Assembly (NCBI GenBank): GCA_030704615.1 | Contig: CM060731.1 | Location: 52,266,001 to 52,330,000, forward strand | DNA from: Takakia lepidozioides | Lineage: Eukaryota > Streptophyta > Takakiopsida > Takakiales > Takakiaceae | DNA: 64,000 nt | Direction of reading: 5' to 3' | Shown: positions 44,641 to 54,512 of the stretch, piece by piece | How the letters are laid out: the number at the start of each line of letters is the position of its first letter | Position numbering within the stretch: the stretch's first letter is position 1 | Translations under genes and position numbers: made by a program | The notes under the pieces: model-generated | What the model saw: the letters and a program-made list of their open reading frames with translations, nothing else | The model's database searches: none | What the model was told of the DNA's origin: nothing

Positions 44641-46026
44641 GGTAGAGAACCAGGCTCTCTTTATATACCCTCTTAGGGCGGTGGGACCTTTTAGAAGCCC
44701 ATGGACCCCTCAGCGGTGGGACCCTTCTAGAAGATTGCCCTGGACACGTGTCACCCTTAAGTGACACTTGCTTCCCCCATGGAGCGTGAACCATCCCCTA
44801 TTTAATAGGTCTCACCTTCCTATCTTTTTTTTTTACCCCCTTACATGGCAATTAATAATTCAATTCCTGGTGTAGCATACTATAACCCCTGCTTTTTAAT
44901 TCCTGGACCACCCTCTAATTTTCACACCAGCTGCAAACCTGGGGCCCTTATCCCTTATTCCCTATATGCTTACTTTATCCCAAAACTTGCATGTGAGGAA
45001 ACAAAAATCCCAACCCTTTGTGCAACAATTGAGCATCTCACCAGAGCTCGCTACAAATCCTCTGTGCCCTCACAGCCAAAGGAGGAGCAGTAAGTATATG
45101 TTCCTCTCATTATTCACATAAATTATCCCTTAGTTGGGTGTAACTTTATTGATATTAATTGAACCAACATGACGGACCAAAAGATTCATTTTTTGGGATG
45201 TTGGACGGCTACTGGAAGCAAGAGGAAAAGACCTCACTTTTCTTGAAAGGGATTTCAGGAGAGTTTTTTGGCTTGTTTGACATTGGCAGCTCAAGTAGTA
45301 ACTGAGAACACTGGGAGTCACACCAGCGATAGAGACCTGCGCCGGTGGACACTTGCATGAAACTATGCATAGTTGTTTCATACATGCTCCCAAATCTGGT
45401 CTCCAACTGTAGCAATTGTGTTCTGAAGAGGGTGGCCTCTGTCCCCCAATCTTGAACTCCAACATGCACAAACCGATGTTATAGTGTGAGGGAGTCAAGC
45501 GGCATCGATCAATAACAACATAATATATGAACTTTCAAGCAGCCACCATGGGATTGGATCTTGGTGGGTTAAGGATAGCTTTTGACAATATTCATGCAAG
45601 TTCGTGAAGGGCTCCATCCAAAGCCACGCCACAAGAAACAAACAAACATGTGCACATTTAAGATGCTGAACAAACTTGTGCACAGGGCTGCCCCTCTAAT
45701 CAAGCTCATCAAAATTCGTATTCACTTCCATCTTCAAGCTTTGGAGAAGCTCCACCACCCAAACCCAGAATTAGGACAGCACTCTGATTTCCATCCACTG
45801 TCACCAAAGTCAGTCCAATATCACCCTTTCAGTCAAGTGCAATTATGGGCTGACTTCCCACCTATGCCGGGTAGACCCCCACTATCATTTCCCGTGGATA
45901 TGCCACAGGAAATGCACTTAACAGTACATCATGGTCAATACTCTCAGGAAATGGTGGATGATCTGAGTAGCTACACAGATCAATGAATGAAGCAAGACAC
46001 TCGCATCTTTCCAAGAAAACATCCTT
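44641..46026. other. 3' side of the PPR gene, no gene recognised
   Basis: About 1.4 kb with only short open frames that lack known domains. GGTGGGACC-type repeats occur at 44,680-44,730. It may include the 3' untranslated region of the minus-strand PPR gene. Confidence 0.4.
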
Positions 46027-48681
46027 TCACCAGTAATCCCCACAAGAACAAATCCCATCTTCAAAGTGGTGAAAGCGGTTAGCGTCCCGTACAACAATTG
46101 CTCGGTCAACAATCTTTGAAATGAATTTGGTGGAGGTGTGGCAGTCACCACACACTCGAAGATTCTTGATGAGACGGAGAGGCGTCCTAGGGGTCGTGCT
46201 GATCAGCCCAAAACCAATGGCCAGCTTCTCACTGTGGTGGCAAAGAGAAATTTCCTTTTCCTCCTCCCCCACATCATGCAATACAAAGCGCGTGTCAGGC
46301 ACATACCCCGCCGCCTTCATCTGCCCAGACAATCTTCTCAGCTCAGCATGGATTTCCTTAATTCTGGGATGCAACTTGTCAGCTACAACGAAGGTGTGCA
46401 CCCTGTTGCCAACCTCAATGCAGCAGCGACCTGGCTCCTTTCTAACCCCTTTGACCTTCATCATTCTTCTCACCTTTGCAGTATCATCCCACCTGCCAGC
46501 TGCAGCATAGATGTTTGAGAGCAACACATAAGTCGCGGCATCCTGTTCATCCCACATGAGGATAGATGTTGCTGCACGTTCAGCCATCTCCACATTGCCA
46601 TGGATTCTGCAGGCACCAAGCAAGGCCTTCCACACCACAGCACCTGGATTGATGGGCATTTTATTAATCAGGTCCACTGCCTCATCCAGTTGTCCCGCAC
46701 GTCCAAGAAGGTCCACCATGCAGCCAAAGTGCTTTACTGTCGGAGTGACACCATGATCTTGACTCATGGAATCAAAGTAGCGTCTGCCTTCATTCAGTAG
46801 GCCAGCGTGGCTGCATGCAGAGAGAACACATATAAAGGTGATACTGTCCGGCTTCAAGCCGTTCTTTTGCATTCCTTCAAATAGTTGCACGACCTCCCTA
46901 TGACAACCATGCTGTGCATATCCTGCAATCATCGCGCTCCACGAGACAACATTCCGTTCGGCCATATTGTCGAACACTCCCTTTGCATCCTCGATGCACC
47001 CACATTTGGCATACATGTCCACCAGGGCAGTGTTCAGGATCACATCTGGTACAATTCCAGCTCTGACGATGTCGCCATGCACCTCTTTGCCCTTTTCCAG
47101 GGCTGCCAGGCTTGCACACGCACTGCAAACGCACACAAACGTGATGTGGTCGGGCTTCACCCCTTCCCCCCTCATTTGCTCATACGTCTCCAAAGCCTCC
47201 ACCCCGCGCCCCTGCTGTGCACACCCTGCGATTATCGCGTTCCACGACACCACATTTCGTTCAGCCATGTTGTCGAACACTCCCTTTGCATCCTTGATGC
47301 TCCCACATTTGGCATACATGTCCACCAGGGTATTGTTCAAGATCACATCTGGTACAATTCCAGCTCTGACGATGCAACCATGCACCTCTTTGCCCTTTTC
47401 CAGGGTTGCCAGGCTTGCACACGCACTGCAAACACACACAAACGTGATGCGTTCGGCCTTCACCCCCTCCGCCATCATTTGCTCATACGTCTCCAAAGCC
47501 TCCATCCCGCGCCCCTGCTGTGCATACCCTGCAAGCATTGCGTTCCACGACGCCACATCTCGTTCAGCCATATTGTCGAACACTCCCTTTGCATCCTCGA
47601 TGCTCCCACATTTGGCATACATGTCCACCAGGGCAGTGTTCAGGATGACATTTGGTACAATTCCAGCTCTGACGATGTCGCCATGCACCTCTTTGCCCTT
47701 TTCCAGGGCTGCCAGGCTTGCACACGCACTGCAAACGCACACAAACGTGATGTGGTCGGGTTTCACCCCTTCCCCCATCATTTGCTCATATGTCTCCAAA
47801 GCCTCCATCCCGCGCCCCTGCTGTGCATACCCTGCAAGCATCGCACTCCATGACACCACATTTCGTTCAGCCATATTGTTGAACACTCCCTTTGCATCCT
47901 CGATGCTCCCACATTTGGCATACATGTCCACCAGGGCAGTGTTCAGGATCACATCTGGTACAATTCCAGCTCTGACGATGTCGCCATGCACCTCTTTGCC
48001 CTTTTCCAGGGCTGCCAGGCTTGCACACGCACTGCAAACGCACACAAACGTGATGTGGTTGGGCTTCACCCCTTCCCCCATCATTTGCTCATATGTCTCC
48101 AAAGCATTCCTACCACACCCATGCTTGGTAAATCCTGCCAACATTATATTCCATGTGATCAAGGATCGTTGAGGCATTCTGTTGAACACTTGGTGAGCAT
48201 CCATGATGCTCCCACACTTAACATACATGTTGACAAGGGTGTTGAGGAGAAAAACATTTGGCGTGAATCCACTTTGGATAATGTGAGTGTGCACCTGCTT
48301 TCCAGCTTCCAGGCCTTTCACCTTGATGCACTTATGCAAGAGACAGACATACGTTTCTGAATCTGCTGAAATGCCTCCTTCGTTTAAAGCCTGTAGAGCC
48401 TCTTTCAGTCTGCCTGCCTCACAAAGAATCTTCACATGCCCAGAAGTGCCAGAACAGGCATTGTGGACTCCCTCTCTTGATCCTCTTCCAGAAGCTGTGG
48501 TCATGGTTGAGGTGCCTGATTTTATCAACTGTGCCACTGCAGCTGCTGCCTTTAGTTGACCATCTACCCATGCAGGTTTCTTGTAGCTATTGATCCACAG
48601 GGAACCATAGGTAATCTTGTGCTTGAAATCTGGCCCTCTTGGATGAATCTGTATCCGTGTGTTGGGCAGAGGGAAAGTCAT
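46027..48681 (-). CDS. DYW-class pentatricopeptide repeat (PPR) protein, organellar RNA editing factor type
   Basis: An intact, intronless 884-codon gene. Residues about 75-620 are PLS-type PPR repeats (for example TWNIMLAGFTKHG, TLVDMYAKCGSIKDAKGVF), which bind RNA base by base. Five blocks of 101 residues are nearly identical, a sign of recent internal duplication. E-type motifs follow and then a complete DYW domain (from about residue 750) with the deaminase zinc/catalytic signature HSEK (816-819), CGDCH (844-848) and the terminal CSCGDYW. Such proteins convert C to U in plastid or mitochondrial RNA. The N-terminus, low in acidic residues and followed by an Ala-rich stretch, could be a transit peptide, but I cannot tell which organelle. 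The start is the first ATG; the next in-frame ATG is past residue 55. Confidence 0.93.
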   Translation of the reverse strand: MTFPLPNTRIQIHPRGPDFKHKITYGSLWINSYKKPAWVDGQLKAAAAVAQLIKSGTSTMTTASGRGSREGVHNACSGTSGHVKILCEAGRLKEALQALNEGGISADSETYVCLLHKCIKVKGLEAGKQVHTHIIQSGFTPNVFLLNTLVNMYVKCGSIMDAHQVFNRMPQRSLITWNIMLAGFTKHGCGRNALETYEQMMGEGVKPNHITFVCVCSACASLAALEKGKEVHGDIVRAGIVPDVILNTALVDMYAKCGSIEDAKGVFNNMAERNVVSWSAMLAGYAQQGRGMEALETYEQMMGEGVKPDHITFVCVCSACASLAALEKGKEVHGDIVRAGIVPNVILNTALVDMYAKCGSIEDAKGVFDNMAERDVASWNAMLAGYAQQGRGMEALETYEQMMAEGVKAERITFVCVCSACASLATLEKGKEVHGCIVRAGIVPDVILNNTLVDMYAKCGSIKDAKGVFDNMAERNVVSWNAIIAGCAQQGRGVEALETYEQMRGEGVKPDHITFVCVCSACASLAALEKGKEVHGDIVRAGIVPDVILNTALVDMYAKCGCIEDAKGVFDNMAERNVVSWSAMIAGYAQHGCHREVVQLFEGMQKNGLKPDSITFICVLSACSHAGLLNEGRRYFDSMSQDHGVTPTVKHFGCMVDLLGRAGQLDEAVDLINKMPINPGAVVWKALLGACRIHGNVEMAERAATSILMWDEQDAATYVLLSNIYAAAGRWDDTAKVRRMMKVKGVRKEPGRCCIEVGNRVHTFVVADKLHPRIKEIHAELRRLSGQMKAAGYVPDTRFVLHDVGEEEKEISLCHHSEKLAIGFGLISTTPRTPLRLIKNLRVCGDCHTSTKFISKIVDRAIVVRDANRFHHFEDGICSCGDYW

Positions 48682-48682
48682 G

Positions 48683-49010
48683 GGATCCTGAGGTCAAGGC
48701 TGCCAGGAGGCCATGCACCGTTCTCCACAAAGGTGTGAAACTGCCCATGTCTGGTTCATGTGTGTAAAGGCCCCTGATATCGAGGGATCATCCTTAGGCA
48801 CTTCCAGCCCTGTAGAATGGGGGCCCATAAGGTGATAGTGGGCAACATGAAGATAGTGACTCTGACAGGCTTTCTCATGTTGGACAGGGGGCAAGCCATG
48901 GAATCCTGAGGCCAAGGTTGCAAAGAGAGCCCTCAGTGCTTGCCATAAAGCTGGGGAGTTGCCCACATCTGGTTCAGGCCTGAAGACTGATAACAGGTCC
49001 TCTGAAATTG
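48683..49010. repeat. Diverged direct duplication upstream of the PPR start
   Basis: The stretch around 48,683-48,790 (GATCCTGAGGTCAAGG, then TGCCCATGTCTGGTTCA) recurs, diverged, around 48,900-49,010 (AATCCTGAGGCCAAGG, then TGCCCACATCTGGTTCA). The first copy includes the PPR start codon region. It lies in the 5' untranslated/promoter part of that gene. Confidence 0.65.
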
Positions 49011-49454
49011 AAGGTATCACTACGGAGCTAGTGGAGTTGAGGGGCAGAGGTGATATTGCTGGGGTTTTCCTGTAGGTTGACCAGCAAGTAAGCCAATCTC
49101 TTCTTTGGCCTGATCCCAGAGTCTTCTCATGCAGATGCATGTTCACCCCCACTTCATGACTGTGGCTGTCCACTTTCTAAGAACTTCATGCCAGTTTGTA
49201 GGGTTCAAACCTGATCAACTGCCAAGATGAAGCCTCCATGTTTACCACCCAAATGGCTTCTTGCGGAGAAGGGTGCTGTCAGTTTGGCTCCCATACACCT
49301 AGGTGTGAACTTCAGTCTGGAGGAACAGCCCAATGGCAATGCCGGTTGCAGCTTGAGTGTTGACTTGAAGGACTGGCATTTATGGTCTCCAAAGTGAGAA
49401 AGGAAACCTTATCGTGCAGTTGGTTGTGCGCATGGAAGCAGGTGAGGACACAAA
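49011..49454. other. Spacer between PPR and tRNase Z-like exons, likely divergent promoter region
   Basis: About 440 bp between two divergently oriented genes, with no convincing open frame of its own. I cannot point to a defined promoter element. Confidence 0.35.
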
Positions 49455-49775
49455 ATGGGAGCTCTGATTTCTGTGACCACCGAGGCATGCAGGTGGTTTT
49501 TTTTGGGCACCTCATCGTCCATGCCAACCTTGAGCCGCAACACCTCCTGCATTGCGCTGCGTCTTGGTATGTGCGCTTCTTGTTTGTGTCGTGGCAGCAA
49601 AATGTTTATTTGTTGGGTGAATGGCAAAGGATAATCTTGGATTTTGTTGATTTGTTCAGACGGCACAATCTATCTTTTTGATTGTGGGGAAGGTGTGCAA
49701 CGACAGCTGCATAGAACCCCCTTTCGCCAGCGCAACATCGACAGCATCTTCATTACTCATATGCATGGTGACCAT
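49455..49775 (+). CDS. Short-form tRNase Z (ELAC1-like), first exons only
   Basis: Two exons: about 49,455-49,566 and 49,660-49,775, joined by a 93-bp GT-AG intron in phase 1. The first encodes [20 protein letters not shown], the N-terminal glycine loop of the metallo-beta-lactamase fold. The second encodes [13 protein letters not shown] and ends in the zinc-binding HMHGDH, directly before a GTATCG donor. tRNase Z cuts the 3' trailer from pre-tRNAs. I found no downstream exon (GLPGLL-type) in the next kilobases, so this is either a gene with a very long intron or a truncated copy. The likely ancestral start, MQVV at about 49,488, is out of frame by one T in a run of eight. An alternative ATG at 49,455 is in frame. 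Confidence 0.7.
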
Positions 49776-50989
49776 GTATCGTTCTGCTTATTCCTAGGAG
49801 AAAGAATATTTGTTACTTTTGGAGGTTTGTGTGAAATATCTTTCCAAGTCTAGAATCCTGCATAGCTTTATAAAAAGACCCAAGTGGGGTGACTGTACAA
49901 ATGGGTGTAACTGTCCCCAAGAGGAAACAACCAAAGCTCGTAGAGCTAGATATATTAACACAAAGAAAGAAATCAAACTATTCTAGTATCACCTACCTTT
50001 TGTATTCTACCTTTGGTATCCAAGTGTTGGCACTTTATAAGGTCACTTCCGGCTGATAAATCTTGAATTGCCACCCCACCACCCTTTATTTATTCATCCA
50101 TTAGCTACCAAAAGGGTGTAAAGTCGCAGCTCTCTCTTTTGCCTTTAAAGAAGTAAGGCAGAAGAGTATGAAACAAGAGGCTTGTGAGACTAGATTCCGG
50201 GGCCGGGGATATATTCCCCTTCTTGATCCGGTATTACCCGTATGAGGGTTGTAGCTCGGTAGGACTGAGACACGCTAGAGAGGATGGAATCTAACACAAG
50301 GATTAACCTTTCTCATGCACTTTCATCCAATCACTGCATAGGTACACCGTACAAGATCTGAGACCAAAATCCACCACCTCGTTCTCCTGAGTGCTTTGAT
50401 TTATATAGTACTTAAGCAGGTAATCAAAACGGTTGTTTTCTATTGGTTAGCCAGATGCCACACCAGCTAGACCACACAAGCCTGCCACATCTTCTAATCT
50501 GATCCTAATCTAACTGTTAACTAAAGACAACATCAACTTAATATAGCCAGCTGTACCAACGTCCCATGCGCAACAGCTACTCCACCTACATCCAGGTAAG
50601 ATTTAACTGAGAGCCTCATTCGGTGTCATTCGTTAGCCTGGATGCGCATCACCATCCTGCTTCGTCCACGATGTCATTCATTCATGCCCAAAAGCAAGCA
50701 GGTAGGAATCAAGCCCTTACGTATGTGAGGTTTGCTGGCCCCCCTAACAAAGCGAGCTCCAGCGAGCTACCAAGGAAAAGGAACAAGGGATCTATAACAA
50801 AATTAAAAGAAACTAGGCATCCGATCAAGCTTGGGGTGAAAAAACCAGTAGAACAAAAACCTTGCCGCTGCAGTTTGGTGAAGGATAAAAGATCTGACTG
50901 GAAAAACCCCAAGCTTGGTACAAGCTGATGCCCTTGCTAGCACGAAACAACAAGGAAATGCTAACTATGGCTCAGTTGAAACCAGCATA
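49776..50989. other. Downstream of the tRNase Z exons, no gene recognised
   Basis: 1.2 kb with no coding signal I can defend. A short frame near 50,623-50,928 is basic and lacks known motifs. It may be intron of the tRNase Z gene or transposon-derived DNA. Confidence 0.4.
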
Positions 50990-51185
50990 GCTACGGCGTG
51001 AGCCCAGCCCCGTGAGCCTGGGAGCGGAGCTCACGCTTGGCTGACATTGCGTGAGCCCAGGCTCCCTCTGCTTGACGTGGCGTTCACGCCACGTAAGCGT
51101 GAGCGTCCGCCATGTCAGCAGATGTCATAACACATTTGGCGAAAGATAAGATACCTATACCCGAGGGACCTATAACCGTGGGAAT
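50990..51185 (-). repeat. Terminal module T4, rearranged
   Basis: CATAGCTACGGCGTGAGCCC, several further GTGAGCC/GGCTCACG units, a palindrome GACGTGGCGTTCACGCCACGT, then CCTATACCC and CCTATAACCGTGGG motifs. Parts and order match T3, but spacing differs and the outer G-run is absent. Confidence 0.6.
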
Positions 51186-51426
51186 ACGCATTTACAGTAT
51201 GTCGACTTATGATGCATATTCCAAACAAACCGACAATGAAAAGAGACTCATTTTGACTGCAACGTTGTGCAGTCTGCCAACTTAAGCTGCATATTGCAAA
51301 CAAACCGACACTGAAAAGAGACCCGTCTGGGTTCACTTCCCCTTTCCTTTTCCTTTGCCTCTCCCCTCACCTGCAGGTCCATTTTTGTCTTTCGAGATAA
51401 TGTTCTGAGCCGGTGTACTTGTCAGG

Positions 51427-51755
51427 CAAAAAAAAAAAAAATTGCGTGTGTGGGATGGGCAGCTGGAGAGAAAACATGCACCGCAGATGCCCTGAAAACA
51501 GTGTGCGGCACTGCACACTGTTTTGAGGGCAACTGCATGGGAACGAGAAAAAAAAAAAAAAAAAAAAAAAAAAAACCCGTGTGCAGGATGGGCAACTGCA
51601 AAAAAAACGTGCACCGCAGATGCACTAAAAGTAGTGTGCGACACTGCACACTACTTTCAGGGCATCTGCGTGGGAACGAAAAATAAATAAAACGTGTGTG
51701 GGATGGGCAGCTGTAGAGAAAAAAAAGCACCGCAGATGCCCTGAAAACAGTGTAC
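51427..51755. repeat. Small hairpin array HA4 with poly-A tracts
   Basis: Three units with CCGCAGATGCCCTGAAAAC, AGTGTGCGGCACTGCACACT and a GGGAACGA then A-tract (about 51,548-51,575). It is the reverse-complement counterpart of HA3 at 43.8-44.4 kb, lying on the other side of the PPR and tRNase Z genes. Confidence 0.85.
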
Positions 51756-52665
51756 GTGCACCCCTCCTCACCGAGGGCTTTCCAACGGCACCAAGCACCT
51801 GCGCTGAGGCCCACGATTGGGAGATCTCAACGATGCTACAAAACAAAACAAAAAAAACGTCTCGATTCATATATTGATTAGGGTAGCCTGTGCCGTTGGC
51901 CCAAATGTCCAATGTCATTTAAGTGTAATCCCCTATGTATCCAAGTGAGTCTCCTATGTCGAGGCCCATGTGTGAAGAATTGAAATCTAAGACCAAGTGC
52001 AATTTCCTATGTATCCAAGTGCATCTCCTATGGTAAGGCCCATCTAAGCCCAAGTGTAATCTCCTATGTATCCAAATGCTTCTCCCATGTAGAGGCCCAA
52101 AGTGTGACCTCCAGTGTCCAGTGACATCTAAGTCCAAGTGCAATTCCAAAGACCCTCCTGTTTGGGAGATCTAGGCCTAGGATAGCCTATGCCGTTGGCC
52201 CAAGTGTCCAGGGTCATCTAAGTCCAAGTGCAATCCCCTATGTATCAAAGTGCGTCTCCTATGTCGAGGCCCAAATGCAACCTCTATCTAGGTAGCCTTT
52301 GTCGTTGACCCAAGTGTCCAATGTCATCTAAGTAAGTATTTTCCCACAGAGCCTACGACCAGATTTGAACCGGAGACCTTTCCCTTGATATCTCTCCCAT
52401 CGAGGCTCCAACCATTGTCCCAGGAATGCCCATTTTGCCATTTTTGCTATTTTTTGTGAATTTCCAGCGACCAAAAGTACTTGGAATTCCACATCTCCCT
52501 CACCGCTTGTCCAAAAATCGTGAGACCAAGCCGGTGCACCCCTCCTCCTCAAGGGCTTTCCAACGGCACCAAGCACCCGCGTTGGGGCCCCGCGGTCTGG
52601 GAGATCTCAACGACGCTACAAAACAAAACAAAACAAAACAAACGTGCTTCATATATTGATTTATT
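51754..52665. repeat. Repeat cluster: about 125-bp direct repeats flanking GGCCCAAGTGTCC-type repeats and a SINE-like head
   Basis: A segment with GGGCTTTCCAACGGCACCAAGC, GGGAGATCTCAACGA and an ACAAAACAAAACAAAA tail occurs at 51,754-51,880 and again at about 52,533-52,665. Between them lie irregular repeats of CCGTTGGCCCAAGTGTCCA and CCTATGTATCCAAGTG. On the minus strand near 52,363-52,415 there is a box A-like TGGTTGGAGCC and a box B GGTTCAAATC, as in a tRNA-derived SINE. The precise element borders are unclear. Confidence 0.6.
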
Positions 52666-53079
52666 CACTTACTACTCATTAGTACCTAGGGGGCTCTGCA
52701 CACGCAGGGCCCCAAAAAAAATGCAAACCATGATATAATAAATTAATAGAAGTAGAGCAAATGATGAATAAGCCCCCTACGAATAATGCCTCTCAAGTTT
52801 GTGGGGGCCCTATCCATTAGAGAATGGTCAGGGGATATATGTATCCCAGCCGTATGAAAAACAAAATCGACTAAAAGGGAGTTGACATCTGCCAGTTATT
52901 GAAGCTGGTGGTAAGTGGCATGGGCCCACGTGGCTCTTGGATGTGGGGGAGAACGTTGTAGAATAGAGAACGTTCTAGAGGGAGCCGGGAAAGTGTTTCG
53001 GTAGTCCAGAACTCTACCAGCGTAAGAGGAGCGTCGTGGAGAGTACCACAGGCTGCGGAGGCAAAGAGGAGGGGCCAGC
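52666..53079. other. No gene recognised
   Basis: About 400 bp of non-coding DNA before the Rep-like relic. Confidence 0.3.
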
Positions 53080-53710
53080 ATGGAGGCAATGAAAAGCACC
53101 TGCGTTGCAATGGAAGTGTGTGGGAAGAGAGGGAGGGGCCGACCTAGGAAACTCACGACGACAAAGGACAGAGTTGGATCAAAACCTTTTGAGCTATTAT
53201 GTACAGTTGGCGTCGGAGGATACGATGTCCAGGTGCACCTGTTTGAGTCGTTAAAAAAATTTATAACAGAAAGTTGTCTTGCTGGATTTTTGGTTGTAGA
53301 ACGTGGTGGCACGATGTTCTATTTACATTTTCAGATGGTAATCAAAATAATAACTACAAGTACTATTTAGATTAACAAACTGATAAAAACATATTTAGGA
53401 TGGGACATATGTCCACTGTTGGGACATACTGTTATGTGTAAAAAATTGCGGCAAGTTCGGTTACACATGGAAAGGGATGTTATGATATTGTTTAAAAGAT
53501 TATGAACAACCGCATTTCAAAGTTTTTTAGTCATAATGTCACATCGCACGATATGAAAGAAGGGAAAGCAATGTTCACACTATATGGTAGTGCAGAGCTC
53601 AAAAACCGTGTGTGTTTTACGCCATCAAATATTTTCGAAAGAGCCTTCATCTATCATTTTCACCAACGGTTTGGGAAGCAATTAACAGGTACATTTTCAG
53701 GTGCCTGTTA
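53080..53710 (+). pseudogene. Decayed HUH/Rep-like gene with AT-hook (replitron-like)
   Basis: The first frame (53,080-53,370) has an AT-hook (KRGRGRPRKL) and then GFLVVERGGTMFYLHFQMV. The block FYLHFQ sits where Rep-type nucleases have the metal-binding His-x-His/Gln motif, with the first His replaced by Tyr. In another frame (about 53,470-53,530) TWKGML, a stop, then YCLKDYEQPHFKVF follows: YCLK fits the Y-x-x-K nicking motif. A third piece (from about 53,517) reads SHNVTSHDMKEGK, then ELKNRVCFTPSNIFERAF. Order and spacing fit eukaryotic HUH-endonuclease transposon proteins such as replitrons, which nick single-stranded DNA. Stops, frameshifts and the lost His show it is dead. The assignment rests on pattern memory, not on a search. 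Confidence 0.45.
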
Positions 53711-53717
53711 GTCGATG

Positions 53718-54257
53718 TGTCGTGCACCTAAGCATCGTGCCACAACATACATCGTTGTCCACCATACATTCTAAGCACACAATCCTAGAAAGCTATGCCA
53801 CAATAATGGAGGTGAACACACAATGGAAACACTCCACTCATGAATCCACTCAATCACATAAACTAAGTCAAGCCAAGGGCACCTTTGCTAAAGGAATCCA
53901 CCCTACAAAGCCCTCACCACACTCCCTCTCAATACCTAGAGCTATGGAGGTGGGAGAGGCTCATGGAGGCTCAACTACAAGAAGATGAGCCCTCCTCAAC
54001 ACTCACAAGGGGAAAACCCATCCCCATGTCCCAAGTGAGGTTTGACACCTCACTTGGCATGTGAGACCAAATGAAGTCCCAACACACAAAATACAAATAT
54101 AAATATCCAAAATGTCCTAGTTAACTAGAAGTAGGTAATTCTAGTTAACCATGATTAAAACCATGACAGCTGTCGTGCACCTTATCATCGTGCCACAACA
54201 TACATCGCTGTCCACCATACATTCTAAGCACACAATCCTAGAAAGCTATGCCACAAT
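53718..54257 (-). repeat. Two direct 87-bp copies of the LTR start of gypsy copy 4
   Basis: The segment 53,718-53,804 (TGTCGTGCAC to GCCACAAT) recurs at 54,171-54,257 with few differences. On the minus strand the second copy starts TGTGGCATAGC directly after the polypurine tract of copy 4, so it marks the 3' LTR start. The first copy would be another LTR start or an internal duplication. Confidence 0.7.
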
Positions 54258-54512
54258 CGCCCCCCTAGCTGGTGATTAGGTCCCTCTAACACCGGATAGC
54301 TGACAAGTATCCATCTCAATAAAATCATCGTTTGGTCTTCAATCGCACATGTCCCAGTATCTAAAGTCAATAGATCAAGAGGCCGGGTGCAAAAGTAGCC
54401 CCATTGTTACTCGTCTTCCTACAATCCATGATTTTCAATTAAGTATCCATGGCGTTGAGCTCCCATCAGCTAGACCTTGGATCACTTGTCAATTCCACCA
54501 TTGTCATGCCCA

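Noticed and set aside
45582-45986. 134-codon plus-strand frame next to the PPR gene
   Set aside because: No motif or homologue recognised; probably chance.
46967-48172. 401-codon plus-strand open frame across the PPR gene
   Set aside because: It is the antisense shadow of the near-identical PPR blocks and has no independent motif.
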